Shown here piece by piece: positions 7,210-15,223 of a stretch of DNA of 18,004 bases. The notes under the pieces were generated by a model. It saw only the letters and a list, made by a program, of their open reading frames with translations. It was not told the origin of the DNA and did no database searches. Both the position numbers and the translations under genes were made by a program. The number at the start of each line of letters is the position of its first letter. The stretch's first letter is position 1. Source of the DNA: an uncultured Clostridia bacterium (lineage in GTDB: Bacteria; Bacillota; Clostridia; TANB77; CAG-508); contig CAKPRW010000023.1 of assembly GCA_934183045.1 (NCBI GenBank), forward strand, positions 1 to 18,004, written 5' to 3'.

Positions 7210-7557
7210 ATGCTAGAAAAAATAAAAGAATTTTTTAGAAATATATTTGGGATAAATAATCAGCAATATATAGAAGCTCCAAAAGAAGAGGTAGAGCCTA
7301 TAAATAATATAAAATTACAAAGAAATATTAATTTCAAAGATGAGATAGCTGTAACTAATGAGGAAGAAAAAAGAATTTTAAAATTACAAAGAGATTTTAA
7401 AGCAGGATTAATTGAAGAAGAAGATTTGTCAGAAGAAGATTTTAATTTATTAAGTAAATTATATGAGAGTCAAATTGAAAAAACTAAACAATCAATACAA
7501 ACATACAAAAATAGAATTATATCTGTAAAATCTAAATTAGTACAGAATAATGAATAA
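7210..7557 (+). CDS. hypothetical 115-residue partner protein
   Basis: I cannot assign a family. The gene starts 9 bases after the stop of the 823-residue gene, and its AGGAGG site (7199-7204) overlaps that stop, so the two are almost certainly co-transcribed and perhaps translationally coupled. The first 15 residues (MLEKIKEFFRNIFGI) form an amphipathic helix that could touch a membrane or a partner. Residues 50-115 are charged and helical, with a LIEEEDLSEEDFNLL acidic turn followed by a coiled-coil tail. There are no cysteines or catalytic motifs. The pairing suggests a small subunit or adaptor for the large protein; this is inference from position only. Confidence 0.85.
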   Translation: MLEKIKEFFRNIFGINNQQYIEAPKEEVEPINNIKLQRNINFKDEIAVTNEEEKRILKLQRDFKAGLIEEEDLSEEDFNLLSKLYESQIEKTKQSIQTYKNRIISVKSKLVQNNE

Positions 7558-7563
7558 ATATTT

Positions 7564-7593
7564 AAAAGGCAAGTAATCTACTACTTGCCTTTT
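7564..7593. terminator. bidirectional terminator between convergent genes
   Basis: AAAAGGCAAGTA (7564-7575) pairs perfectly over 12 bases with TACTTGCCTTTT (7582-7593) around a six-base loop. The stem is flanked by A-rich and T-rich ends, so it can serve the rightward operon and the leftward tmcAL. Confidence 0.85.
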
Positions 7594-7677
7594 AAGATGA
7601 TTTTTATTTCTCTAAATCCCATTTCTTTTTTAGTTTTCCCTAGTAAATATAAAAGAAAAATGTGAACTTGTGATTTT

Positions 7678-8913
7678 TTACTTTGTAGTTATAATTTTAT
7701 TAGTAAAATCTAAATTGCTCCAAGAATCATATTCGTACCCAACGGTATAAACATCTGTAGCCCATATATCCTTTTCAAGCATTAACCTTAAATTTCTATT
7801 AGGATTTTTATCAACAAATTTTTTGACAGATGTAATTATATTAAGTCTAGGATTAGCTTTAGCAACTTCTGAAATTAAATATTTACCACGTTCATTAAAA
7901 CCAAGAACTCGTACATAAGGTTGAGTTTTTTTAGATAATAATATATCTTTTTTAGTAATTCCAAGTAAAGAATATAACAATATCCTTTGAAGACGGGTAG
8001 AGGTATATCTTTTTGATTTTATTATATTTAAAAATTCTACGACACTATTACAAGAATTAGCAGTATTTTTTATAGAAAATTCTAAACCTTCTGATACATC
8101 AGGTAAGTTTGATATTTCATAAGTAGACATTTTTCTAAGATTTAATATTATTTCTTTTTCAAATACAGATAGATCAGGGACTACATGTCCAACTTTAATA
8201 TTTTCTAACAAATTTGAAAAACTATATGCCGGCATTAAATTTTTAGCGATATCAAAACTATTATTTTTCATGATATTTCTAATTGCTGTACTACTAGCTA
8301 TATTGCTGTGATAGTTTAAGTCGTTGTGTCCTGTTTCAAGTCTTGGCATTGCAATAGGTTGTATCATACTTTTATATTTCTTTAAAGCTTTTAAATATTC
8401 TATTCCCAAGATGTTGTTAGGAGAAGAAATTACATTAGAGTATTTCTTATTATCATTTAAATAGATACTTAAAGCTTTTTCTCGAGCTTTAGGAAAAGAA
8501 AGACCAGCTTTTAATTCATGAGCTAAAAAACTTTTATATTCTTTTGGTTCTTCATATAAAACATTTGCAATAGTATTTAATAAATGTATGTCAGCAGTTT
8601 CGGCACCAAAAGAAAGATAATCTACAACTTGCAATGAATCTAAAATTTTAATAGCTCCATCAGCAAAGTTTTCGGCACTAGAAGTTGCATATAAAACAGG
8701 GAGTTCTATGACTAAGTCAATACCACATTCTAATGCAGTTTTTGCTCTAGACCATTTATCAATAAAACCAGTACTACCACGTTGAGTAAAATTACCACTC
8801 ATAATTGCAACAGTATAACTAGAACCAGTAACTTTTTTTGATTCATTTAGATGATATAAATGACCATTATGAAAAGGGTTATATTCTGCAATAATTCCTA
8901 ATACTTTTCCCAT
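7678..8913 (-). CDS. tmcAL: tRNA(Met) cytidine acetate ligase TmcAL
   Basis: TmcAL (formerly YlbM) uses acetate and ATP to make N4-acetylcytidine at the wobble base of elongator tRNA-Met. The 411 residues match the family length. The N terminus AEYNPFHNGHLYHL carries the HxGH nucleotidyltransferase motif (residues 15-18). It is followed by MSGNFTQRG, then LVIELPVLYATSSAENFA and FGAETAD, and by the second nucleotide-binding signature SSTAIR (207-212) after GHNDLNYHS. An AGGAG site (8923-8919) five bases from the ATG sets the start; a second AGGAG lies just behind it. The gene is divergent from rnhA. A - strand TATAAT (8971-8966) is a possible -10, but its -35 is poor. Its substrate may be the CAT tRNA at 3874, if that one is tRNA-Met. 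Confidence 0.97.
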   Translation of the reverse strand: MGKVLGIIAEYNPFHNGHLYHLNESKKVTGSSYTVAIMSGNFTQRGSTGFIDKWSRAKTALECGIDLVIELPVLYATSSAENFADGAIKILDSLQVVDYLSFGAETADIHLLNTIANVLYEEPKEYKSFLAHELKAGLSFPKAREKALSIYLNDNKKYSNVISSPNNILGIEYLKALKKYKSMIQPIAMPRLETGHNDLNYHSNIASSTAIRNIMKNNSFDIAKNLMPAYSFSNLLENIKVGHVVPDLSVFEKEIILNLRKMSTYEISNLPDVSEGLEFSIKNTANSCNSVVEFLNIIKSKRYTSTRLQRILLYSLLGITKKDILLSKKTQPYVRVLGFNERGKYLISEVAKANPRLNIITSVKKFVDKNPNRNLRLMLEKDIWATDVYTVGYEYDSWSNLDFTNKIITTK

Positions 8914-8988
8914 TAATACTCCTTTCTCCTAATATAATAAAATTGTTTGAAATTTTTAAAAGTGATTATAGGATCATACAATATATCT

Positions 8989-9016
8989 TGTACGTTAAAT
9001 AAATTATTGATATAAT
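8989..9016 (+). promoter_or_regulatory. promoter of rnhA
   Basis: TTGTAC (8989-8994), a 16-base spacer and a perfect TATAAT (9011-9016) lie 43 bases before the rnhA start, in the divergent gap with tmcAL. Confidence 0.6.
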
Positions 9017-9058
9017 ATTATCATAAAAAGAGAAAAAAGAAAATAGAAAGGATAAAAA

Positions 9059-9493
9059 ATGGAAAAAGTTGTAATATATACAGATGGAGCTTGTTCAGGA
9101 AATCCAGGACCTGGTGGATGGGGAGCAATTTTGATGTATAAAGGAAATCAAAAAGAAATATCAGGAGGAAAAAAAGATACTACTAATAATGTTATGGAAT
9201 TAACAGCTGTTATTGAAGGATTAAAACTTTTAAAATATCCATGTGAAGTAGATTTATACAGTGATAGTGCTTATGTTGTAAATGGGTTTAAACAAGGATG
9301 GATATATAATTGGGTAAAAAACAATTGGAAAACAGCTAATAAAGAACCTGTAAAAAATAAAGAAATATGGCAAGAATTATATGAATTGACTAAAGTACAT
9401 AAGGTTAATTTTATAAAAGTAAAAGGACATAGTGATAATGAATACAATAATCGTTGTGATGAGTTAGCAAGGAATGCTATAAAAAATATTTAG
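9059..9493 (+). CDS. rnhA: ribonuclease HI
   Basis: RNase HI cuts the RNA strand of RNA:DNA hybrids, clearing R-loops and primer remnants. The 144 residues are complete. The catalytic set is visible: Asp9 in YTDGACSGNPGPGGWGAI, Glu47 in NNVMELTAVIEG, Asp69 in LYSDSAYVV, and Asp134 in the VKGHSDNEYNNRCDELA tail with His124. The tryptophan-rich GWIYNWVKNNWKTA segment is the basic-protrusion/handle region used in hybrid binding, typical of bacterial type 1 enzymes. An AGAAAGGATAA purine stretch precedes the ATG. It appears to be transcribed from its own promoter. No clear terminator follows, and the next gene has its own strong promoter. Confidence 0.98.
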   Translation: MEKVVIYTDGACSGNPGPGGWGAILMYKGNQKEISGGKKDTTNNVMELTAVIEGLKLLKYPCEVDLYSDSAYVVNGFKQGWIYNWVKNNWKTANKEPVKNKEIWQELYELTKVHKVNFIKVKGHSDNEYNNRCDELARNAIKNI

Positions 9494-9541
9494 AACAAAT
9501 ATTACATTTGTATTACAATTATATTACATAGAATGAAAACA

Positions 9542-9570
9542 TTGAAATATTTTACCATATAAAGTATAAT
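9542..9570 (+). promoter_or_regulatory. promoter of the HD-GYP-like gene
   Basis: TTGAAA (9542-9547), 17 bases and a perfect TATAAT (9565-9570) predict a transcript start near 9577. That supports the ATG at 9621 over the one at 9582, which would have almost no leader. Confidence 0.75.
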
Positions 9571-9620
9571 GAAAATGTATAATGTCATATAAAATTGTAC
9601 ATTGCAAAAAGGAGGAAACA

Positions 9621-10412
9621 ATGGAAACCTTTGCAGATTATATTTTAAATGAACAAGAACTAGCCTCAAAAATAGAAATAGCATATTACTTATCAAAAAA
9701 AACAAAAATATATTTTGATAAGTCAGTTGTTTTTAAACTAGAAATTGCAAGATTATTTTTAAATTACTCTAAAATTGAAGTAGATAAAAATTTAATATTT
9801 ACAGCAAGTTTGTTATGTAATTGTAAGAAAATTAATAATGCTCAAGATATAAATAAAATTCATTCTTATGCTAAAGAAGGAGCGGAATATCTAAGTACAC
9901 TTGGATTCGATAAAAAGTTTTGTAAAATATGTGAAGAAGTAAATAGATATAGTAATAGTAATCCAAGAGAAAGAGAAAGTGACATACTAGAATTAGTAGA
10001 TCAATTCGGAGGAATGCTTTTAGATAGACCTGAAAGAATAGGATTTAAACCAGATGAAGCATTAGTTTTATTAGAACATAGAAATTTAAAAGATGAATAT
10101 AACAGATATATGAGTACTTTTATAGAATTTGTTAACTTTATAGAAGAAATAAAAGTTAATGAAAGGGCTGAAATAACAGCTTTAAGAAAATTAGTTAAAA
10201 TGTATAATGAAACAGAAGATGTAACTACATATATAAAAGAAGTAATATATAAATTCGAACCAATGATAGATAAATTAATAGATAAACAAGAAGAAAAAAT
10301 CGCAAAAGAAATGTTTGAGGATATAGAAAATCCTAATAGATCTTTGTTTAGCGAAGAGACGACAAAAAAAATAATGAGTCATATAGCAGAAAGTAATATT
10401 GAAAATGCATAA
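9621..10412 (+). CDS. degenerate HD-GYP-like protein
   Basis: The start at 9621 (263 residues) is chosen because AAGGAGG (9609-9615) lies five bases upstream; the longer frame from 9582 has no ribosome binding site. The middle resembles the back half of an HD-GYP domain: HSYAKEGAEYLSTLGFD, then ILELVDQFGGMLLDRPERIG and FKPDEALVLLEH (residues 120-155), comparable to the usual 'aDvyDALtsDRPYR...eeAl..L' stretch. The metal-binding HD pair, the HHE and the GYP residues are absent or replaced, so phosphodiesterase activity is unlikely. The C-terminal 90 residues are charged and helical. There is no membrane or signal segment. I infer a sensor, scaffold or binding role, in line with other catalytically dead HD proteins; the assignment is moderate. 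Confidence 0.82.
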   Translation: METFADYILNEQELASKIEIAYYLSKKTKIYFDKSVVFKLEIARLFLNYSKIEVDKNLIFTASLLCNCKKINNAQDINKIHSYAKEGAEYLSTLGFDKKFCKICEEVNRYSNSNPRERESDILELVDQFGGMLLDRPERIGFKPDEALVLLEHRNLKDEYNRYMSTFIEFVNFIEEIKVNERAEITALRKLVKMYNETEDVTTYIKEVIYKFEPMIDKLIDKQEEKIAKEMFEDIENPNRSLFSEETTKKIMSHIAESNIENA

Positions 10413-10439
10413 AATAAATGAATCAGAATTTTTTAAGTT

Positions 10440-10465
10440 GGAGCGAATAAAACGCTCCATTTTTT
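10440..10465 (+). terminator. terminator before the EndoQ gene
   Basis: GGAGCG (10440-10445) pairs with CGCTCC (10453-10458), seven-base loop, followed by A and six T residues. The EndoQ ribosome binding site starts only a few bases later, so this hairpin ends the upstream message or attenuates read-through into endoQ. Confidence 0.75.
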
Positions 10466-10481
10466 GTAGAAGGAGAAAGAA

Positions 10482-11669
10482 ATGTACGAAATATTTGCAG
10501 ATTTACATGTACACATAGGAAGAAGTGAGAATGGAAAGCCAATAAAAATAACAGCTGCAAGATCATTAAATTTTGCAAACATTGCTAAAGAATGTGAAGA
10601 AAGAAAAGGAATTAATGTTGTAGGTATTATTGATTGTGCTTCACCATATGTAATAGAAGATATAGAAAAATTTTTACAAACAGGGGATGCTTACGAATTA
10701 AAAGATGGTGGAATTATATACAAAGATAAAGTTTGTATTCTTTTAGGTAGTGAAGTTGAAACTTCAGAAATTTCAAGGAATGGAAAATGTGGAAGCGCAC
10801 ATAATATTTGTTTCTTTCCACACTTGAAGGATATAAAAAACTTTTCTAATGAATTGAGTCATCATTTAAAAAATATAACATTAAGTACTCAAAGAACAGA
10901 CTTATCAGGATATGACCTTATAGATATAGTAGAAAAATACAATGGAATATTAATTCCAGCTCATGTATTTACACCATTTAAAAGCTATTATGGAAATTGT
11001 GCTGATAGAATAGAAGACATTTTTAAAGAAAAGTTCAGTAAAATATTTGCGATTGAATTAGGACTTAGTTCTGATACTTATTTAGCAGATACAATTTCAG
11101 AATTGGAAACAAAGACATTTTTAACAAATTCAGATGCACATTCATTGCCTAAAATAGCTAGAGAATACAATAAAGTGCTAGTAGAAGATATATCTTTTAA
11201 AGAAATTGTAAAAGCTTTAAAAAATGAAGATGGAAGAAAAATACTAGCAAATTATGGATTGGATCCTAAACTTGGAAAATATCATAGAACATATTGTGAT
11301 AATTGTGACAAATCTATAGAAACAAAAGAGCCTGTTGAATTTTGTCCAATTTGTGGTAGCAAAAAAGTGACTTTTGGAGTTTTTGATAGAATAGAATTAA
11401 TAAAAGACAAAGAAACAACCAAAAGCCCAGATAATAGACCACCATATATTTACCAAGTGCCTCTTAATTTTATTCCAGGAGTAGGGGGAAAAACTGTAGA
11501 TAAGTTATTAGATGCTTTTGGAACAGAAATGAATATATTACATCATTTATCACAAGACGATATAGAAGCAGTTGTAGGTGAAAAGATTGCAAAAAATATA
11601 GTAAAAGCGAGAGAAGGAAAAATGATGGTACACTCTGGAGGCGGAGGAAACTATGGGAAAATAGAGTAA
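10482..11669 (+). CDS. endonuclease Q family protein (PHP domain, zinc finger, HhH)
   Basis: EndoQ-type nucleases cut the DNA backbone 5' of deaminated bases (uracil, hypoxanthine, xanthine) and of abasic sites. The 395 residues show a PHP metallohydrolase domain with ADLHVHIGRS (His9, His11), LLGSEVETSE, IPAHVFTP and the NSDAHS motif (216-221). A four-cysteine zinc finger follows (CDNC at 272-275, CPIC at 288-291), and then a helix-hairpin-helix segment with PGVGGKTVDKLLDAFG. The domain order matches the characterised archaeal and Bacillus enzymes. An AAGGAG site lies eight bases upstream. No promoter is obvious between the preceding terminator and this gene, so transcription may come by read-through. 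A hairpin overlaps the stop codon. Confidence 0.92.
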   Translation: MYEIFADLHVHIGRSENGKPIKITAARSLNFANIAKECEERKGINVVGIIDCASPYVIEDIEKFLQTGDAYELKDGGIIYKDKVCILLGSEVETSEISRNGKCGSAHNICFFPHLKDIKNFSNELSHHLKNITLSTQRTDLSGYDLIDIVEKYNGILIPAHVFTPFKSYYGNCADRIEDIFKEKFSKIFAIELGLSSDTYLADTISELETKTFLTNSDAHSLPKIAREYNKVLVEDISFKEIVKALKNEDGRKILANYGLDPKLGKYHRTYCDNCDKSIETKEPVEFCPICGSKKVTFGVFDRIELIKDKETTKSPDNRPPYIYQVPLNFIPGVGGKTVDKLLDAFGTEMNILHHLSQDDIEAVVGEKIAKNIVKAREGKMMVHSGGGGNYGKIE

Positions 11670-11684
11670 ACCCGCTCTATTTTA
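11658..11684 (+). terminator. terminator overlapping the EndoQ stop
   Basis: AAAATAGAG (11658-11666) pairs over nine bases with CTCTATTTT (11675-11683). The loop contains the TAA stop codon. The T-run is short, so strength is moderate. Confidence 0.6.
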
Positions 11685-11693
11685 CATAAAAGG

Positions 11694-11722
11694 TTGCAAT
11701 AAATAACCGAATAAGATATAAT
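11694..11722 (+). promoter_or_regulatory. promoter of the tyrosine kinase gene
   Basis: TTGCAA (11694-11699), 17 bases and a perfect TATAAT (11717-11722) predict a start near 11729, right at the AGGTGAT ribosome binding site. The leader would be only about 14 bases. Confidence 0.7.
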
Positions 11723-11742
11723 ATATACAGGTGATAAAAAAT

Positions 11743-14514
11743 ATGGAGAAAAACGAAAATATAGAGATAAAAAGAATAATAGATATCTTAAGTAGTAAAA
11801 AAATAATAATAGTATTATTATTGATTTTATTTACTGCTATTGGATATTTATATTCATATTACTATGTGGTTCCTGAATATAAGTCAGTAGAGACATTATT
11901 ACTTATTCCAAATAACGTAAATGAGAGTCAAACGGTAACTAGCTCTGATTTAACATTAAACTCAGGATTGATAACAACATATAGTAACATAGCTAAGAAT
12001 TCCAAAGTGTTAAATAAAGTAATTAACAATTTATATTTAGATATGACAGAAGAAGAATTATCAAATAAAATGCAAATAAGCATTGTTAAAGACACACATA
12101 TTATGGAAATATCTGTAACAGATACAAACCCACAATTAGCTATGGAAATAACTAAAGAAGTATCAAAAGTTTTTTTAAACGAAATAAAGGAAATCTATAA
12201 CTTAAACAATATAGGAATTGTCGATGAAGCTCAAGTATCAAATACACCATACAACATAAATCATATAAAAGATATTCTTATGTTTGTTGTGTTAGGAATT
12301 TTTGCATCTGGTTTATATGTATTATTAGTATATATACTAGACAATACAATAAAAAGTGGAGAAGATATAGAAAGATACGTAAAAATAAAAACTTTAGGTA
12401 ATATTCCAATTAATCAAAATAAAAAGAAAGAAATAATTGAAAGAAATGATGCAAAATCATATATAACAGAATGTATTAATACAATAAGAACAAATATATT
12501 GTATATGAATTCAACGCAAAAAGCTAAAACAATACTTATTACAAGTTGTACACCTAAAGAAGGAAAAAGTTGGGTTTCTGCTAATATTGCTACAGCTTTT
12601 GCTGATACAAATCAAAAAGTCTTATTGATTGATGCAGATATGAGAAAAGGAAGAGCAAATAAAATATTTAAAGTGGACAGCACAGAAGGACTTTCAAACT
12701 ATTTGTATAACATAACAGGTGATGTAAAAAAAGATATCGAATTAGGAAAAAAATACATAAAAGAAACATCTATTCCTAATTTACATATACTAACAAATGG
12801 CACAATACCACCAAACCCATCTGAATTATTAGCGTCAAGTAGTATGAAAGAATTAATGGCATTACTAAAGAATACTTATGATATTTTAATAATAGACGCA
12901 CCACCTTGTAAACTAGTATCTGACAGTATAATATTGTCAACAATAGCAGATTCTACAATTTTAGTAGCGAATTCTGAAAAAACTAAAATTAAAGACTTAA
13001 AAGAAGTTAAAAAATTGATTGACAATGTTGGTGGCAAAATAATAGGTGCAATTATTAACAAAAAGAAAGTTGGAAATAAAACTTATAGCAAAAATTATTA
13101 TTATGGACATAGTAAATCAAAACATAAATATGAAATGAAAGAAAATAAGATAATTACAGTTAATGAGGTAATAGATGAAGCTATAGTTAATTTAAAGAAA
13201 AAAGATTTCAATATCTTTTTTGATGAGAATGAAATATTATTACCTAATCCAGAAGAAATTAATAATATAGACAATACTGAATATCAAGAAAGAGAAATGC
13301 AAGAAGTAAGTAACTTTATAAAAAGACATGATAATTACTTAGAGAGAGTAGCGAATACTGTTTCAGATATTCAAGTGCAATTAAATAGTAGTAATATGAA
13401 AGCAAGACTAAAAAATGATAACTATGACGAAGATTTAGAAAGTGCAATTACTAAGAAGATAGAAGAATGGCAACAAAAGAACAGTGAAGAAATAAAGAAC
13501 GAAATAAAAAATACAAATAATGCTGAAGAATTAGGAAAAATTTCTAATCAACTAGAAAAAGTAAAAACAAATTATGAAGATATATTGGGCGAAATAAAGA
13601 AAAATGATTATTCTGATAAGATGGAAGAAGTATTTTCTGAAATTAACAATGTAAAATCAAATTATAATACATTAATGAAAGAAATAAAAGAAATTAACAA
13701 TACAGATGAAATCTTAAAAGAAATGAATAAAGACAATTTAACTAGTGATCAAATAAAAGAAATTTTGAAAGAAGAAATTTCTAATATTAGTTACACTGAT
13801 GAAATTGAAAAAATATACAATGAAATAAGAGATGCTAAATCTGATTACAAACAATTAATGCAAGATATAAAAGAGGTTTCTTCTACAGAATCTTTAATTG
13901 ATGATTTAAATAAAAATAGATTAACAAGAGAAGAAGTACAAGAAATTTTAAGAGAGGAAATCTATATTTTAGAAGAACAAAATAAATCAAGACTAACTAA
14001 AAAACAAGTTGAAGAATTATTAAAAGAAGAAATTGCAAATATAAATAATAATGAAGAAATATACAATAAAATATCTGATGTTAAATCAGACTACAGTAGA
14101 TTAATAAAAGAATTAGTAAGTAGTAATAATACAAGAATAGAAGAAATGCAAGAAGAAACTAAAAAGGTAGTACAACAGCAAATTTCAAGTATTGATTATA
14201 CAGAACAAATTAATCAAATGAATGAAATGATAGAAAATCTTAAAGATAGTTACTTAGAATTATCTAATATTATAAGAACAAATCATAAAGAAGATATAAA
14301 TAGCAAAAATGTTATTGATATTAAATCATTAAAGAAACAAAAAACAGAAACGAAAAAAGAAGAAGATGTTAAAAAAGAAAGAAATAAATTTACTTATCCA
14401 ATAGACAAAGATATTTCTTATAGTGAATTAGAAAAAACAGCTATGTGGGTAGTATCAACTAAGCCAAAAACAAACAAAAATGCTTCTTCAGAAAGTTATG
14501 AAAGTTTTATGTAA
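11743..14514 (+). CDS. Wzz/BY-kinase fusion with long C-terminal coiled coil
   Basis: This is a bacterial tyrosine kinase fused to its polysaccharide co-polymerase-like membrane module. The ATG at 11743 (923 residues) is preferred over GTG 11731, because AGGTGAT (11729-11735) lies just upstream and overlaps that GTG. The order is TM1 (21-41), an extracellular Wzz-like domain, and TM2 (178-198). The kinase core then has Walker A (TPKEGKSW, 270-277), Walker A' (LLIDADMRKGR, 294-304) and Walker B (ILIIDAPP, 381-388). A tyrosine cluster (448-463, YSKNYYYGH) marks where such kinases normally end. Here about 460 further residues follow: charged, helical and internally repeated (KSNY/KSDY and LTxxQ-like units), ending in SYESFM. 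No capsule or glycosyltransferase genes surround it, so the partner pathway is unknown. The kinase call is firm; the function of the tail is not. Confidence 0.94.
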   Translation: MEKNENIEIKRIIDILSSKKIIIVLLLILFTAIGYLYSYYYVVPEYKSVETLLLIPNNVNESQTVTSSDLTLNSGLITTYSNIAKNSKVLNKVINNLYLDMTEEELSNKMQISIVKDTHIMEISVTDTNPQLAMEITKEVSKVFLNEIKEIYNLNNIGIVDEAQVSNTPYNINHIKDILMFVVLGIFASGLYVLLVYILDNTIKSGEDIERYVKIKTLGNIPINQNKKKEIIERNDAKSYITECINTIRTNILYMNSTQKAKTILITSCTPKEGKSWVSANIATAFADTNQKVLLIDADMRKGRANKIFKVDSTEGLSNYLYNITGDVKKDIELGKKYIKETSIPNLHILTNGTIPPNPSELLASSSMKELMALLKNTYDILIIDAPPCKLVSDSIILSTIADSTILVANSEKTKIKDLKEVKKLIDNVGGKIIGAIINKKKVGNKTYSKNYYYGHSKSKHKYEMKENKIITVNEVIDEAIVNLKKKDFNIFFDENEILLPNPEEINNIDNTEYQEREMQEVSNFIKRHDNYLERVANTVSDIQVQLNSSNMKARLKNDNYDEDLESAITKKIEEWQQKNSEEIKNEIKNTNNAEELGKISNQLEKVKTNYEDILGEIKKNDYSDKMEEVFSEINNVKSNYNTLMKEIKEINNTDEILKEMNKDNLTSDQIKEILKEEISNISYTDEIEKIYNEIRDAKSDYKQLMQDIKEVSSTESLIDDLNKNRLTREEVQEILREEIYILEEQNKSRLTKKQVEELLKEEIANINNNEEIYNKISDVKSDYSRLIKELVSSNNTRIEEMQEETKKVVQQQISSIDYTEQINQMNEMIENLKDSYLELSNIIRTNHKEDINSKNVIDIKSLKKQKTETKKEEDVKKERNKFTYPIDKDISYSELEKTAMWVVSTKPKTNKNASSESYESFM
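13540..14112 (+). repeat. coiled-coil repeats in the kinase tail
   Basis: A K-[ST]-[ND]-Y motif recurs at residues 608, 638, 699 and 781, each followed by a segment like xxLMKEIKE. Between them a motif of the form LTxxQVxEILKEEI occurs three times, at about 666, 727 and 751. The repeats are diverged at the DNA level. Confidence 0.6.
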
Positions 14515-14525
14515 CAAGAAGTTCT

Positions 14526-14574
14526 AAAAAACTCTTTATCGAATACACATTATGTATAAGATAAGGAGTTTTTT
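14526..14574 (+). promoter_or_regulatory. terminator-like hairpin that buries the spoIIM ribosome binding site
   Basis: AAAAAACTCTTTATC (14526-14540) pairs over 15 bases (one wobble) with GATAAGGAGTTTTTT (14560-14574). An inner ATACA/TGTAT stem (14543-14557) extends it. The 3' arm holds the AAGGAG site (14563-14568) of spoIIM and ends in six T residues two bases before its ATG. It can act as terminator for the kinase gene and as a block on spoIIM translation in read-through message. Confidence 0.75.
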
Positions 14575-14576
14575 CT

Positions 14577-15212
14577 ATGGAAGTTAAGATGAAAAGTGTA
14601 GGGAAAGTAATAAAAAATCATGTTAGCAACAATAAAAGAGAATATTTAATTGTGTTACTAATATTTATTATAGGAATATTTTTAGGCGTATTATTTGTTA
14701 ACAATATGCAAGAAAGTCCAAAGAATGAAATAAATAATTATTTTAATTCATTTATTGAAAAAGTAAAGAATACGGATAAAATAAATAGTATTAGTTTACT
14801 ACAAAATAGTATAATTCAAAATGTTATTCTTGCAGTAATAATTTGGTTTTTTGGAACCACGGTAATTGGTTTACCTATTGTGTTTGGAGTTGTTCTATAT
14901 AGAGGATTTTGTTTAGGATATACTATTTCAATATGTGTTGGAATTATGGGAATATCAAAAGGGATAATATTTATATTAATAAGCTTATTAATACAAAATA
15001 TTTTATTTATACCAGCCATATTAGGATTAGCAGTTAGTGGCTTTAAATTATATAAGTCTATAGTAAAAGATAATAGGAAAGAAAATATCAAATTAGAAAT
15101 ACTAAGACACACAGTATTTTCATTAGTAATGTTAGCAATATTAATTGTATCGTCAGTACTAGAAATATTTATATCTACAAACATTTTGAAATGTTTAATA
15201 AAATATTTTTAA
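14577..15212 (+). CDS. spoIIM: stage II sporulation protein M
   Basis: SpoIIM is a mother-cell membrane protein that, with SpoIID and SpoIIP, drives peptidoglycan remodelling during engulfment of the forespore. The 211 residues match the family (about 210-215). There is a short basic N terminus, a first membrane segment at about 23-42 (LIVLLIFIIGIFLGVLFV), a roughly 40-residue outside stretch, and then four further hydrophobic segments. The GLPIVFGVVLYRGFCLGYT signature is typical of the DUF95/SpoIIM family. AAGGAG lies eight bases before the ATG, inside a hairpin arm. The gene sits directly upstream of xerD, an order I know from other Clostridia. Its presence points to an endospore former. 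No convincing sigma-E promoter was found. Confidence 0.93.
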   Translation: MEVKMKSVGKVIKNHVSNNKREYLIVLLIFIIGIFLGVLFVNNMQESPKNEINNYFNSFIEKVKNTDKINSISLLQNSIIQNVILAVIIWFFGTTVIGLPIVFGVVLYRGFCLGYTISICVGIMGISKGIIFILISLLIQNILFIPAILGLAVSGFKLYKSIVKDNRKENIKLEILRHTVFSLVMLAILIVSSVLEIFISTNILKCLIKYF

Positions 15213-15223
15213 AAAATTTCAAA

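Noticed and set aside
4054..7600. Flanking direct repeat of the tRNA-Tyr 3' end (att site)
   Set aside because: I searched by eye for the GGTTCGAATCC and CCTGCCCACCA segments downstream of the tRNA and found none, so the element borders cannot be set.
9582..9620. Upstream ATG giving 13 more residues for the HD-GYP-like protein
   Set aside because: It lies about five bases after the predicted transcript start and has no ribosome binding site, while the ATG at 9621 has a strong one.
11731..11742. GTG start for the tyrosine kinase gene
   Set aside because: This GTG is part of the AGGTGAT ribosome binding site that serves the ATG at 11743.
14816..15184. 122-codon open frame on the - strand opposite spoIIM
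   Set aside because: It lies inside the spoIIM gene, which has clear family features; the reverse frame has no recognisable motif.
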